Positions 21,058 to 30,947 of a stretch of 64,000 bases of DNA are shown here, piece after piece (positions within the stretch are counted from its first letter, which is position 1; every line of letters begins with the position of its first letter). The stretch lies in contig CM074759.1 in assembly GCA_037355855.1 (NCBI GenBank), forward strand, positions 4,526,001 through 4,590,000. The letters are read 5' to 3'. The position numbers and the translations under genes are program-made. The notes below the pieces were generated by a model, which saw only the letters and a list, made by a program, of their open reading frames with translations, was not told the origin of the DNA and did not search any database. The stretch comes from Pseudo-nitzschia pungens. Its lineage: Eukaryota; Bacillariophyta; Bacillariophyceae; Bacillariales; Bacillariaceae.

Positions 21058-21086
21058 ATTGGTCCAGTATTCTGGACCGGAGGTAG
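21058..21086 (-). repeat. Right terminal inverted repeat
   Basis: Inverted copy of the 17438 terminus, 26 of 29 matching; followed by TA at 21087-21088. Confidence 0.6.
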
Positions 21087-21088
21087 TA

Positions 21089-22015
21089 CTCCGTAGGTGT
21101 TCAATGTTTTTTCGCCAGTCTCATGCCCCCTGTTTTTAAGACCGTAATATGGTACCGTAGTACGAAGTAACTTACTAGAAAATTCCTATCAGCTGTCCCC
21201 CGGTTTTAAGTATTGGACATGGGGTAAGCCTTAACCTTACCGTACCCTCACATTTTTTGGGTAAGTTTACTTTTTTTTTCAAAACTTACTACTTTACCCA
21301 ATTACTTTAACTATAGAACGTATGATCTTTAAAAATGTCAACATGACATAATGAGTTCTCCTTCTCTATCATGGAATGTCATGGAACAACATCCCTGTTC
21401 ATCTTTCTCTGCCTCTTACATTTATGCTATCTATCTGAATCACAATTCCATGTGGAACTTGCTCCTCCTTCACTAATTTGCAGTGATATGGTACTACTAC
21501 TCTTTGACCATTTTGACCTCAGCATTTGCGTCACATTACCAATGACAGTAGTGGCAATTTTTGTGTCCTTGAAGCAAGCTTCTCCCTTGTTCCTATTCAG
21601 TATCTTCTTCAGGTGCCACTGTGCTGCCTTTTCTTACCTGGAATCCTCCTTGTCACTAGCCATCAAGATGCTGTACCACCCACAAATATTAAAGCCAGCA
21701 CGAATTTGCACCATGGCATCTCAAACCAATTGATAATTCTTTTAGTTGTCATCTTGTATCCCTTCTGTCAACAATCTTTCAAAGTTCAATCCATCTAGAG
21801 ACTCAGTCATGTCCTTAATTGATGCAATCCAAAATTCCACACTTCATTGTTTCTAGATTTTCCACAGTTTTTGGGTGATGATCATTGTACAAGGAATGGA
21901 AGCATTGCTTTGCGCTGAAACTGTGTCCAGCTCACTTTCAATATGATCTCATCAATGTCCTTGTTTTGTCTACTGTTTTTGGTAAAAACAGGTGGGAAGT
22001 TATGGCATGTGTTGT
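21089..22015. other. Unassigned DNA between the RusA element and a gypsy LTR
   Basis: Contains a single TATCAGCTGTCCCCCGGTT repeat arm (about 21184-21212; partner family at 4551) and a foldback TTGGGTAA/TTACCCAA around a T-run (about 21258-21302). The open frame 21371-21733 has no recognisable family and no supporting structure. Confidence 0.4.
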
Positions 22016-22323
22016 TGTAACACTCTAAGGTAGAAATTTCGGAGTAGTATGAATAATTGTGTGTTGTTTCACTTTACGAGATGGGATTGAATTTAAAGAG
22101 ATGAAATAATGAGCGATGAGGTCATCGCGATCTCCTTATATAATCTACATCCCTGTATATAACATATATTCTGTATGTAACCTTAATTGTACGATCGCTC
22201 TCTTCTGCGTGCCTATTCATACATACTGGACATCCATACATGGATATCCTATATATTGAGTCCCATGTGGGATTCGGTTAATTATTAATCCGTAACACTA
22301 CTAGCCTACGCTAGCATGTTACA
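22016..22323 (-). mobile_element. Ty3/gypsy LTR (308 bp), diverged relative of the 25827 LTR
   Basis: On the minus strand it begins TGTAACATGCTAGC and ends GAGTGTTACA (TG...CA). It shares AATAATTAACCGAATCCCACAT and CATACTACTCCGAAAT with the 258-bp LTRs at 25827 and 63126. It directly follows the internal CATGAGGCACTA, which also precedes the 3' LTR at 63126, so it is a 3' LTR. Its terminal stem GTAAC/GTTAC corresponds to GTGAC/GTCAC in the other LTRs. Confidence 0.85.
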
Positions 22324-23560
22324 TAGTGCCTCATGATTGAATGAATCCCACAGTTAAGCCCAATGACTCATGGAGCAATCCGAGTCATGTGATTGGCTCA
22401 ACTCGATATCTGCGGGTTCAGTAGACGTAGACTCCGACTGATTCGGTTGACTTACTGTGGATTCATTTGATGGTTCCCGATACGGTGTAAGCTTTCGGAT
22501 GTTCACTGTTTCTACCACTGAAGGAGCTCTTTGCAACTTTACAGTCCCATTCGGGTTCACTTGTGTGATTGGGAAAGGACCGATTTTCCTGGGTTGTAGC
22601 TTGTCCGGATCTGGCTCTTGGATCCATACCTTATCATTGACTTGGAAGGTATGGTTGATTCGCTTGGCATTATCTCTGAGTAGGTTCTTGTTAATCCCCT
22701 GTTGTCGAAGCTGCTGCAGGGCTAATAGGTTCAAGGTCAATGGTAGATCAACTAGCATGTCTCGATTGAACACCAGGGACCCTGGAGAGGCTTGTAGGGA
22801 GGCATTCACTGCACACCTGGAGGCATGCATGCAAGTCGCAAGCGCATTATCCATGAGCTGACTGGCTCTGGTATTAGCTTGAGGGGGATTTACATGGACT
22901 AGAACTCGGAGGATGTCAGCTACTGTGTGATGGACTCTTTCGCAGATAGCATTTGACTGGGGGTTCTTCACTGTGGTAGGAATGGAGTGAATCCCATACT
23001 GTTTGAGTGTAGTCTGGAACTCAGCCCCTAGGAATTCACCACCATTGTCATGGACGCATCTGATAGGTCTTGGGTATCTTGAGAGCCAACAGTTCTTGAA
23101 TTGGTCTGATACATGCTGGGCGGACTTGTCTCTGATTCTGATAATCTCCAGGAGGTTAGTCACCGGATCAATACAGGTTAGGGCCTTGAAGTTGTAGTTC
23201 TTGCCCTGAGCTGTAATCTTCCATGGTCCTATAAGGTCCACGTGTACCTCGTTGAATGGTGCTAGTGGGGCTTCTTTTGGTGGAAGTTTGCCATACTTGG
23301 AGTGCTGGTTCTTATATTTAATGCAATTATCGGGGCAGATGTAAGTCTTGCAGAGATTGGATAGATTGTCAGCGTAGAATCTTGCTGAAATGGTTTGATA
23401 TATCCTGGTGGATCCACAATGACCCAACAGGAGATGATACCATCTGATGGTATCATTAGCAAGAGAGCTTGGTATGTAGATTCTCCAGTTGCCTGGATTG
23501 GATTGGTTGGCATAGCAGAGGATGTTGTTCCCTTCTAATTCTTTTTGCAACAAGTTCAAA
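22324..23560 (-). pseudogene. Ty3/gypsy integrase region, 5'-truncated
   Basis: A frame from about 23560 down to 22354 encodes the integrase: zinc-finger region (WYHLLLGHCGSTRIYQ, YICPDNCIKYK), catalytic core (EVHVDLIGPW; CVHDNGGEF; NAICERVHHTVADILRV: the D,D,E residues), then a C-terminal GPFPITQVNPNGTVKLQ module. It matches the pol end at 62106-63094 and keeps the frame that copy has lost. Upstream of about 23560 the gypsy similarity stops, so gag, protease, RT and RNase H are absent. Confidence 0.85.
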
Positions 23561-23971
23561 TATATGTAAAAGAAAGATAGGACCACTGGTGCCTTACCAG
23601 TCACTGTTCTGAATGTGAATGACCTATTACACATCAAACATTCCTCTAAATTTACTTTACCTGGAATGCCCAATACAGAAATCAAATTGGAACAGGCTCT
23701 GAAGGAGTGAAGGACGTTGCTTTTTGATCAAGGTTTACTGAAGGTAACTTCACCAGGAGGCAACATCAACACTAGCTCCCAGGCTTTCAACCTTATGACC
23801 ATCCTGGACAACAATTCAAAGGAACCAACAAAGAATCAAAGCAACACAGAGAGGAATCTTTGTCATCATTTACAAAAGTTACAGACAAACAGCACAAAGG
23901 CAGACCTGCTAGTGTGGGATAAAATTGTTTGTTTCTCCTCCCTGACCTTGCCTTACAGCATTGTTCAATAT
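23561..23971. other. Unassigned flank between gypsy fragment and LINE D
   Basis: No gene or clear repeat seen. The frame at 23717-23977 has no recognisable family. Confidence 0.4.
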
Positions 23972-25826
23972 GAATAATAATAATATACGTATTTAAACAA
24001 CTTTAATCACCAAAGGTGATACTAAATTACTCAGTCTGTAACCAGACTTTAACATCACCTCCATCAGAGAGTCAGGACCCCAAGTGGTAGAACGACAAAT
24101 TTTCAAACAAACCTTGAACATCAAGCAGGGAAAGAGACAAAAACAAGTCCCACAAAAAAGGGACTTGAGAGAAAATGAGATGGGAGTGTAGATAGTGGGA
24201 GAAGACCCATTATCAAAGGGGACGGGACATGATGAGAAGCAAGAAAAGAGAACAACAACCAAGGTACAAAGTGGAATCAACCCTAAGATCCAGTAAGCCA
24301 GGCACGTAGGAGAGCAGCCTCTCTTTGGTATGGTTGCAATGGTTGGACAGGTGCTGCATACTGCTTCCTGGCAAGGTGGATGGTTGCAAGCCACTGCCGC
24401 TTGGCAGTCAGGATGTAACCTTGTAGGACTTGGAAAGGGGTTTGTAAAAGGGAGTGTGACTGGGGGAGTGCACCAGCTGCACCAATGGCCAATTCAGAGG
24501 AGATGGAAGCATCAAGAGATTGGTGTTGTTCAGCATCAAGGGTACCCCCAGGACCATGGAGTCGTTCATTCCTATAGGTCCAAAGATCTCAGGAGGTAAG
24601 AAAGAACTGATGGATGATAGCTGTAGCCCAACGTTTGGGAGAGCACTTGCTTCCAATGTGGGAGTAGTAGTCAGCCTGGATTTGATACCAGCAAGGAGAC
24701 CACCTACCAAGAAGCCAGTTGTGCCAACCAATTGTCCTCTGTGCTCTAACAGCCAAAGCTATTGCAGGGGAGTAGGATGATGGATAAATGCTCTGGCCCT
24801 TCCAAACTCTGGTGAGAAGATCCACTATGGCAGCAACCAAAGATGGATCAGTTAGTTCAGCCTCAAGCCTCTGCTGCAGGCGACCCTTGAAGGCAGACAC
24901 ACTGTGCTTGACAGCCCCAGGGTCCTTGCAGGATAGCACATGAGAAACCTTCTCATTGTCTGCATCACACAAGGGGCACCTGGAGTGATCCTGATGCTGG
25001 TAGTGAAGTAGCTGGTTGCCAACACCAATGCAGCCAGAAGCAAACTTGACAAACCACCTTTCCATGCCAGGAGGGAGACGTTTGAAGGCAGACTGATGGG
25101 CACTCCAATGGATGGAACTCAAAACAGGCTGTGGAATGGGGATATCATGGTGGGTCCGACAGTATTTTAGAAGAGGAGGACCAGAAATGGCAACATGCAA
25201 AGCATTCTGATCAAACCTTGAGCACTTGCATCCATTGAGAGAAAATGCCCAGGGCTCAAACACAAGTCTGGGATAGTGATAGGTAGAAGCTCTATGGGCA
25301 GAGAGAAATGCCTTGGCCATGTGATCAACCTGGTGATTGCGAAGGGCCCACCAGTCAAGAAAGATTCCAGCTTGGTGTCCCTAAACCCACTGAAAGTGCA
25401 CAGAGATTGGCAGGGCAGAAATCATGTTTCTGATGACATAAACATAATCAAAAGACTTCTGGGAAATAACCAATGGCCATGATCCCTCAGCCTGTTTGAG
25501 AGCTGTGTCACCATCTAGGGCAATGGTGATAGAGCCGGAGGCAATATCAAAAAGAATCACCAGAGCAGTGCAATACGTGGTGAGAACCCCAATGATGCCT
25601 GCCAGTTCACTTCTGTAGGATGACTGATCCTCAGGGGACCCACTGACAAAATTACAGCCAGTGAGGGACTGGAAGAGACTCAAATGGATTGTACTCCAGA
25701 GGATCCATGTCAGGAGGTTCAGAGACAAAGGCAGAGGAGCCAACAACACGAACAACTTGGCCCTGGATCACAGGGGAGACAAGGACATTTGCACAGGCTG
25801 GTTTATCAGAAATGAGTTCAGAAGTG
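23972..25826 (-). mobile_element. LINE copy D, 3' part (host of the gypsy insertion)
   Basis: Runs from the 3' tail (AATAATAATAATATACG) into ORF2 and stops at the gypsy insertion; it resumes at 63389. The AAGTG at 25822-25826 and 63384-63388 is the gypsy target duplication, and the two sides join in the middle of the ORF2 sequence as seen in copy GE around 9206. ORF2 is damaged: a stop at 24589-24591 replacing a Trp codon, an internal deletion of roughly 240 bp near 25660, and frame changes. D is an old, dead copy. Confidence 0.88.
25822..25826. repeat. Gypsy target-site duplication, left (AAGTG)
   Basis: The partner is at 63384-63388. It confirms that the two outer LTRs bound one insertion event. 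Confidence 0.9.
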
Positions 25827-26084
25827 TGTGACGGGCTAGTGTAGCTAGCAGTCACGATTAAATAATTAACCGAATCCCACATACGAGCTGACCGGTGTTT
25901 GAATACAAATATTCAAACTGTACGCCGGACGCTCCAGCAATGCATGTGCGCCGTTATTCAAATATAAGCACGGCGCGCTTGTGTATATGCAAACGTTCAC
26001 ACGAAAATCGAATCACTCTCTTAAGAGTTAAAATATTAGTCACAATTTCCATACTACTCCGAAATTCTACTCTAGACCGTAACA
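25827..26084 (+). repeat. 5' LTR (258 bp)
   Basis: TGTGACGGG...CCGTAACA. It contains a terminal stem (GTGAC/GTCAC with inner CTAG/CTAG), a perfect GTTTGAATA/TATTCAAAC hairpin, a GCGCCG/CGGCGC pair around a TATAAG-like AAATATAAG (possible promoter), and CTCTTAAGAG. Confidence 0.93.
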
Positions 26085-26196
26085 CAGTAATTACTGTTTG
26101 TGCTTTACAGTAGAAACAGTAGAACTCAGTACTGAATTCAAACCAAACCCCCCTTATCCTCAACAAAACAAGCACCTTGTATCTCCAACAAGCAAC

Positions 26197-26293
26197 ATGG
26201 CAGGTATCTACAGAGATCCCCCCATCACCTACAAGAGCTCCTTCGATCGAACCAAGCCCAAGCTCTTCACCCTGTACAACGTCGACGATGATC
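26197..26293 (+). pseudogene. Gypsy gag 5' end, cut by LINE A
   Basis: The first 32 codons of gag (MAGIYRDPPITY...), identical to 46936-47032, ending where LINE A begins. With the preceding sequence it forms the first copy of a 356-bp duplication (25938-26293 and 46677-47032). Confidence 0.88.
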
Positions 26294-27989
26294 ACAATTT
26301 TGCGACGCGCGATTTTGTCCGACGTTCCGATGTTCCAGTACTTAAAACACGTAGATTTCTACACAACTTTCCCCTTTGATATCTCACTCACTTCTAAAGC
26401 TCCTACAACAAAACCAAGCACTACACCTATCAACAGAGACCTCCCCTGTCTGATTCTGCTGTTTGTTTGCCTGCTCCTTGCTCCCTTTGGTTGCTGTGGT
26501 TGCTTGTTTCCTCTGCCGGTCGGTCGATCGCTTCGGCAGCAACACAAGCAAAAGGACACATAATTTCTACAGCAAGCCCAGTACTAATTCTACAGCAGCT
26601 CTGCTCCGGTTAGTCTCCACACTCAGTTTGTCTCCGAGCCTGGTTTGTTTCGATCTGTTTTCAAGCTACCTTATTATTTAACGCTATACAGTCTTCCAAG
26701 CCTCTTAAGTGATATCCACTTAACGTTCTACATTCTTCAAGGTCGAACCCATTTAACGTTCTACATTCTTCAAGATAGAGCACATATACACCCCCCTTCT
26801 AGAAGGTTCCTACTCGCTGATCCCTAAGTATCTGCAAGTTCGCGCAAGCATATCTTCCAGTTCCCCTTAATTTTCAAGCCAATTGCCCCCTGCTCTTACT
26901 AGTGTCAATCACTTAAGAGCTACCCTGTTTCCTAGCCAAGCCCCCCAGTCCCTAAGTGTTTTCGCTTAAGGCTCCCCCTACTACATCTGTTTTCAAGCCA
27001 AGACCAACCGATCCCTAAGTACCTCCTACTTAGTGCACTCTTGTTTCCAAGACTACAGCTACTATCGCCCCTTGTTTCCAAGACTACAGTTTCTCTGGTC
27101 CCTAAGTGTTCGCGGGTTCCCTGATCCCTAAGTGCTTTTTGCTATTAAGCAACCCCAACTTGAACTTCAAGTTCGACACTGTTTTCAAGACACAAGCCTC
27201 CCCCTGGTCCCTAGGTGTTTCTACTAAAGCCCCTGTTTTCAAGCAAGCAGCTTCACTGGTCCCTAAGTGTCTCGCTCAAGGTACCTGTTTTCAAGCCAAT
27301 TGCCCCTGGATACTGTTTCTTCCGTTAATTCCTCCCCTTGTTTCCAAGCAGGCAGCTTCCCTGGTCCCTAAGTGTCTCGCTCAAGGTCCCTGTTTTCAAG
27401 CCAATTGCCCCTGGATACTGTTTCCACTTATAAGTACTCGCGAGTTTGAACTTCAAGTTCCCTCCTGAGCCTTTTAAGTGTGCCCTGCCATTGATATTCC
27501 CCGGTCCCTAAGTGTTCCTACTAAAGCCCCTGTTTTCGAGCCACTAGCTTCCCGGTGGGCTGCTGTATTTCAATTCGAATCATATCTGATTCGAAATTTC
27601 AAGCTAGTGGGCTGCTGTATTTCATTTCGAATCATATCTGATTCGAAATTCCAAGCCAGTCGTACAAGCCTACACGATTTGCAGAGTACAAGCCTACACG
27701 ATTTGCAGAGCTCTTCCGCGCGCAGAGTTTTTGTGCTCCAAGTGTGAGACAAATTTTGCTCGTTTTTTAGCAAAAATTTCTGAGTTCCCCAGTGACTTTT
27801 GTGGGTGTGCTCCAGTATATTTTTTGGATCCACAGGGACCTTTTCCTTGTCCAGACCAAGGTTACCCTTGTTGTTGCTGTTGTACCCTGTTTCCAGGATA
27901 CACCCATCTGTATATATCCATACAGGTTAACACTGACAGCCTACCAGCGCCCGAGCCAACACGCCTATTCAGACGATCCTAGCCCCACC
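26294..27989 (+). promoter_or_regulatory. LINE A 5' leader with hairpin array
   Basis: About 1.7 kb without a convincing ORF. Recurrent CTGTTTTCAAGCC and CCCTAAGTGT...CTTAAGG modules, most able to fold: 26705-26723 (TTAAGTG/CACTTAA), the CTAAGTA/TACTTAG pair near 27015, and AACTTGAA/TTCAAGTT near 27160. Near 27570-27650 a ~57-bp duplication carries a perfect TTCGAATCA/TGATTCGAA hairpin twice. A 25-bp duplication (CCTACACGATTTGCAGAG) follows. It probably contains the internal promoter, as usual for LINEs; that is inference. Confidence 0.7.
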
Positions 27990-30947
27990 ATGCCTCCCCC
28001 CCCGCCAGCTTCCAGGCGAAAAAGGTCTACCTTGGCTAACACTCCTTCAAACAAACGCGCCTTTACGGGGACCCCTTCCCGCCGACTACCTGCTGGTTCC
28101 GTTCTTCAGGCTACTCCCTCTCCCCCTCCCTCTCCCCGTACAGCTAGGGATTCACTCCCTTCTGATGATGATATGTCCTTCACTTCTGCTGTGTCTACTG
28201 GTGCACTAGATGATGTTGATATGAGCACTGAGCAGTCAGGCACTGGGCATTCAGACACAGGGCATTCAGGCAGTGGGCAGTCCGACAGTGGGACGTCTGA
28301 CAGTGGGAAGTCCAACAGTGGGAAGTCCAACAGTGGAAATTCCACCAGTGGGACGTCCAACAGTGGGAAGCCCAACAGTGGAAAGTCCAACAGTGCGACG
28401 TCTAGGGATGGCCAGCCAGGCTCTGAGCACTCAGACTCTAAGCACCCTCCTTCCAAGGTCTCTCCTTCCAAGTCTAGTCTGAAACAAGCTACTCTTGCAT
28501 TTCTTTCTGACACACCGTCTGCAGAGCGACATGCCCTGCGCAAGAAAGCCCTGGCTGCTGCCAACAAAGCTCACTCAGATTCCTTCCTCTGGTGCTTCTA
28601 CGGTAAGGGGCCTTTTACTGGTCGTGCTTCCATTCCCACCCCTTTCCACACTCTTCGTAAAACTCCAGCAGGATCCCGGCTATGGACTGGGTGTCCTAGT
28701 CCCACTCACTTCTTCAGCAAGAAAGATGGGAATGACAAGAAATCCATCCATGATGTCTGTCAGTCTGCCATCCCTCCAGCATATGCTCAAGCTTTTCCTG
28801 ACAACCCTGAGTGGAGAACTGCTTCTGTGGAGTCCCTGGTTTCCCTTGCTTCTCTCTGCTTTCAAGCCTCTGCAGACTGGACCACGCAACCTTCAGGCCA
28901 TGCTCTGAAGAGATGTCTTATTGGTTTGGCCAAGATGTCTCCTGAGTGTTTTGATGACCTGTATTGTGAAGGTAACCTTTTGCCCAGCACTGAAGGAAGA
29001 GTTTGGTTGGCAGCCAATCAGGTGCTTGGCTCCCACTGGCATTTCAAGAAGCGACCTCCTACACCTGCGCCAACTGCAGTTGATGATGCTTCCACTTCCA
29101 AATCAGTGTCCTTTCTTCCTGGTGGTGGTGATGCTACTGTCTTGTCCTCCTCTGCTGGGCATTTCCTCCAACGCCGAGGGGTTTGCTCCAGTGATTCTAG
29201 AGCTCCAGTGGATGTCACTGCTGGCACCAAGTGTTCTCATAGTTCTTATGTCACTCTGTCCCTTCCAAGGTTGATGTCACAACGCCCTGGGGAACTATAT
29301 GATGAGCTGCTCAAGTCTCTCAAGGAAGCTTTGGATCTTCTATGGACTGTTGACAAGCGCCTGGTGTTGTATGTTTTTCCCTCCAGAGCCAGGCTCAACC
29401 CCAAGGCCAAGCCTGTTACCAAGTTTTGGACGACACTTCCTGACAGGAAGACCTTGGAATTGTATGTTGCTCAGCTCTGGCTTCGCAGTAGAACTGCCCC
29501 TCATCTACGCTTCTTTTTGGGACACAGTGCTTCCCTGGAGAAACTCTTTTCAGCACAGTTGCTCCAGAGGCTCAGAGACCGTGACATGGAGCTGAAATAT
29601 GACCACATACAGGCCCCAGTTGTTGTCACCTGTGGCTTTCTCCTTGGATCTTACATGCAGAGTTTTGATCTTGACCACTACAAAGAATTGCTTCAGACTC
29701 ATCCCAGGTTTCAGGCATGTCCTATTGCTGTTATCAGGAAGAATATCAGCCTTGACAACTCCAGAACTCCTGATCCCAATCCTGTTCAGGCTGCACATGT
29801 TTTATGCGATGCAACAAAGCGCGCCCACACTGTTAAGCTCCTCAAAGCCCAGTTCAACCGTTGCAAACCTTCAGACATTGCCTCGTTACCTGATGGTAAA
29901 TTCTACAAGTTTATTGAGACAGCTACCAATCCTTCTGACAGACCTCTTCCCCCCTCCAAGCTCAAGACTGTTCGCCAGGCTAAGCACCGCCAAGCCAAAT
30001 TTATTGAGAGCCATGAAACTGCTCCTGTTTTGGGGGTAGTTGATCTTGATCTTCCAGTTGACTTGGGCCAAGGGCTGGGTTTGAAGACACTGCGCAGTGT
30101 GCTTCTGGGCATCAGAACCCGTGACAATTGGTCATGGCCTCTTTTTCTTTCTGTTGATACCAGTTCATACCGAGGCGAGATCCTTGCTTTGTACAATATC
30201 ACTACCAAGGCTGAAGCAATGGCCATGTTGTCTTTCCTGCCTATTATACTGGAAGCTCATTATGGTTCTTGTGTTCGACAATGGTTCTCTTCTGAGTGCT
30301 TGACTGAAATGGAAGCCTACCATTGGGATGCTGCTGCCAATTGTGTTGTGGAAACTGAACCTGCTGCAGATCCAATGCAGGATGACTCTCTTCCCTTTTT
30401 TGGTGATGGGGATGCAAGAGATTGGGAACTTGTTGATGATGACTTGTCAGTTGACCTTGCCCCAGACCTCACCTTTGATCTAGATCTGCACTTTAACCTC
30501 CAAGCCCGTGCTGACAGTGGTGGTGGAGGATTTGATGATTCTCAATCCATGGATACTTTAGCAACCGGTACTTCCAATCTCACTGATGTCCAGGCTTCAG
30601 CGCCTGCAGGTGGTGTTCCTACTGGAGGTGATCCTACCCATGTGGCCAAGGCTGATGCCTCTCCTGGTATTCCTCCTGAAGTTCCCCCTGCAGTTCCTGA
30701 CCCTCCCCAGAATGCCATGGCTGGTGACCTCCCTGTGGCCTCTCCTGATTCCTCAACTGCAGTTCCTGCTGCCGGTGGTGGGGAAGATGCAGCCTCTGCA
30801 TTGAGGCTTGGAGTTGCTGCAATTGCATTCTCTTCCAGTCATGATGCTAGTGTCAGTGATTTGAGCCATGCCAATGTCTCCACCAAATCAGCTCCGGCAA
30901 CTCTTTCTTCCGTGCGACAGACTCGGTTTCCTTCTGATCATGGTTAG
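27990..30947 (+). CDS. LINE A ORF1 protein (985 aa)
   Basis: Start chosen at ATG 27990 in a strong context (CCCCACCATGC); the frame is open upstream to a GTG but that part aligns poorly between copies. The N-terminus is Pro/Ser/Lys-rich, then a 15-bp-unit repeat region (SGKSNSG-type pentamers, about 28230-28400). The middle has a conserved W/C/H-containing block (WCFYGKGP, CPSPTHFFSKKD, CFDDLYCEGNLLP), and an acidic DDDLSVDLAPDLTFDLDLHF segment lies near the C-terminus. No CCHC knuckle or RRM recognised. The stop overlaps the ORF2 start by 8 nt (ATGGTTAG). Presumed RNA-binding/particle protein by position only. Confidence 0.85.
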   Translation: MPPPPPASRRKRSTLANTPSNKRAFTGTPSRRLPAGSVLQATPSPPPSPRTARDSLPSDDDMSFTSAVSTGALDDVDMSTEQSGTGHSDTGHSGSGQSDSGTSDSGKSNSGKSNSGNSTSGTSNSGKPNSGKSNSATSRDGQPGSEHSDSKHPPSKVSPSKSSLKQATLAFLSDTPSAERHALRKKALAAANKAHSDSFLWCFYGKGPFTGRASIPTPFHTLRKTPAGSRLWTGCPSPTHFFSKKDGNDKKSIHDVCQSAIPPAYAQAFPDNPEWRTASVESLVSLASLCFQASADWTTQPSGHALKRCLIGLAKMSPECFDDLYCEGNLLPSTEGRVWLAANQVLGSHWHFKKRPPTPAPTAVDDASTSKSVSFLPGGGDATVLSSSAGHFLQRRGVCSSDSRAPVDVTAGTKCSHSSYVTLSLPRLMSQRPGELYDELLKSLKEALDLLWTVDKRLVLYVFPSRARLNPKAKPVTKFWTTLPDRKTLELYVAQLWLRSRTAPHLRFFLGHSASLEKLFSAQLLQRLRDRDMELKYDHIQAPVVVTCGFLLGSYMQSFDLDHYKELLQTHPRFQACPIAVIRKNISLDNSRTPDPNPVQAAHVLCDATKRAHTVKLLKAQFNRCKPSDIASLPDGKFYKFIETATNPSDRPLPPSKLKTVRQAKHRQAKFIESHETAPVLGVVDLDLPVDLGQGLGLKTLRSVLLGIRTRDNWSWPLFLSVDTSSYRGEILALYNITTKAEAMAMLSFLPIILEAHYGSCVRQWFSSECLTEMEAYHWDAAANCVVETEPAADPMQDDSLPFFGDGDARDWELVDDDLSVDLAPDLTFDLDLHFNLQARADSGGGGFDDSQSMDTLATGTSNLTDVQASAPAGGVPTGGDPTHVAKADASPGIPPEVPPAVPDPPQNAMAGDLPVASPDSSTAVPAAGGGEDAASALRLGVAAIAFSSSHDASVSDLSHANVSTKSAPATLSSVRQTRFPSDHG

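Larger units (their letters stand above)
17438..21086. mobile_element. TIR-bounded 3.65-kb element with RusA-like gene (putative)
   Basis: The ends are inverted: left CTACCTCTGGTCC...GGACCGAT (17438-17466) and right (21058-21086), the reverse complement with 26 of 29 positions matching. Both are flanked by TA (17436-17437 and 21087-21088), as in Tc1/mariner-type insertions. Each terminus contains a palindrome GGTCCA/TGGACC. Inside are an Asn/Gln/Thr-rich repeat region and a RusA-like gene; no transposase is visible, so the element would be non-autonomous. Caution: two independent MITE-like ends could give the same picture. Confidence 0.5.

Noticed and set aside
22354..23685. Intact gypsy pol on the minus strand
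   Set aside because: Similarity covers only integrase; upstream domains are missing and the first ~40 codons are unrelated.
27792..27989. N-terminal extension of LINE ORF1 from a GTG
   Set aside because: The initiator is GTG, a strong-context ATG lies at 27990, and the upstream part is not conserved in frame between A and C.
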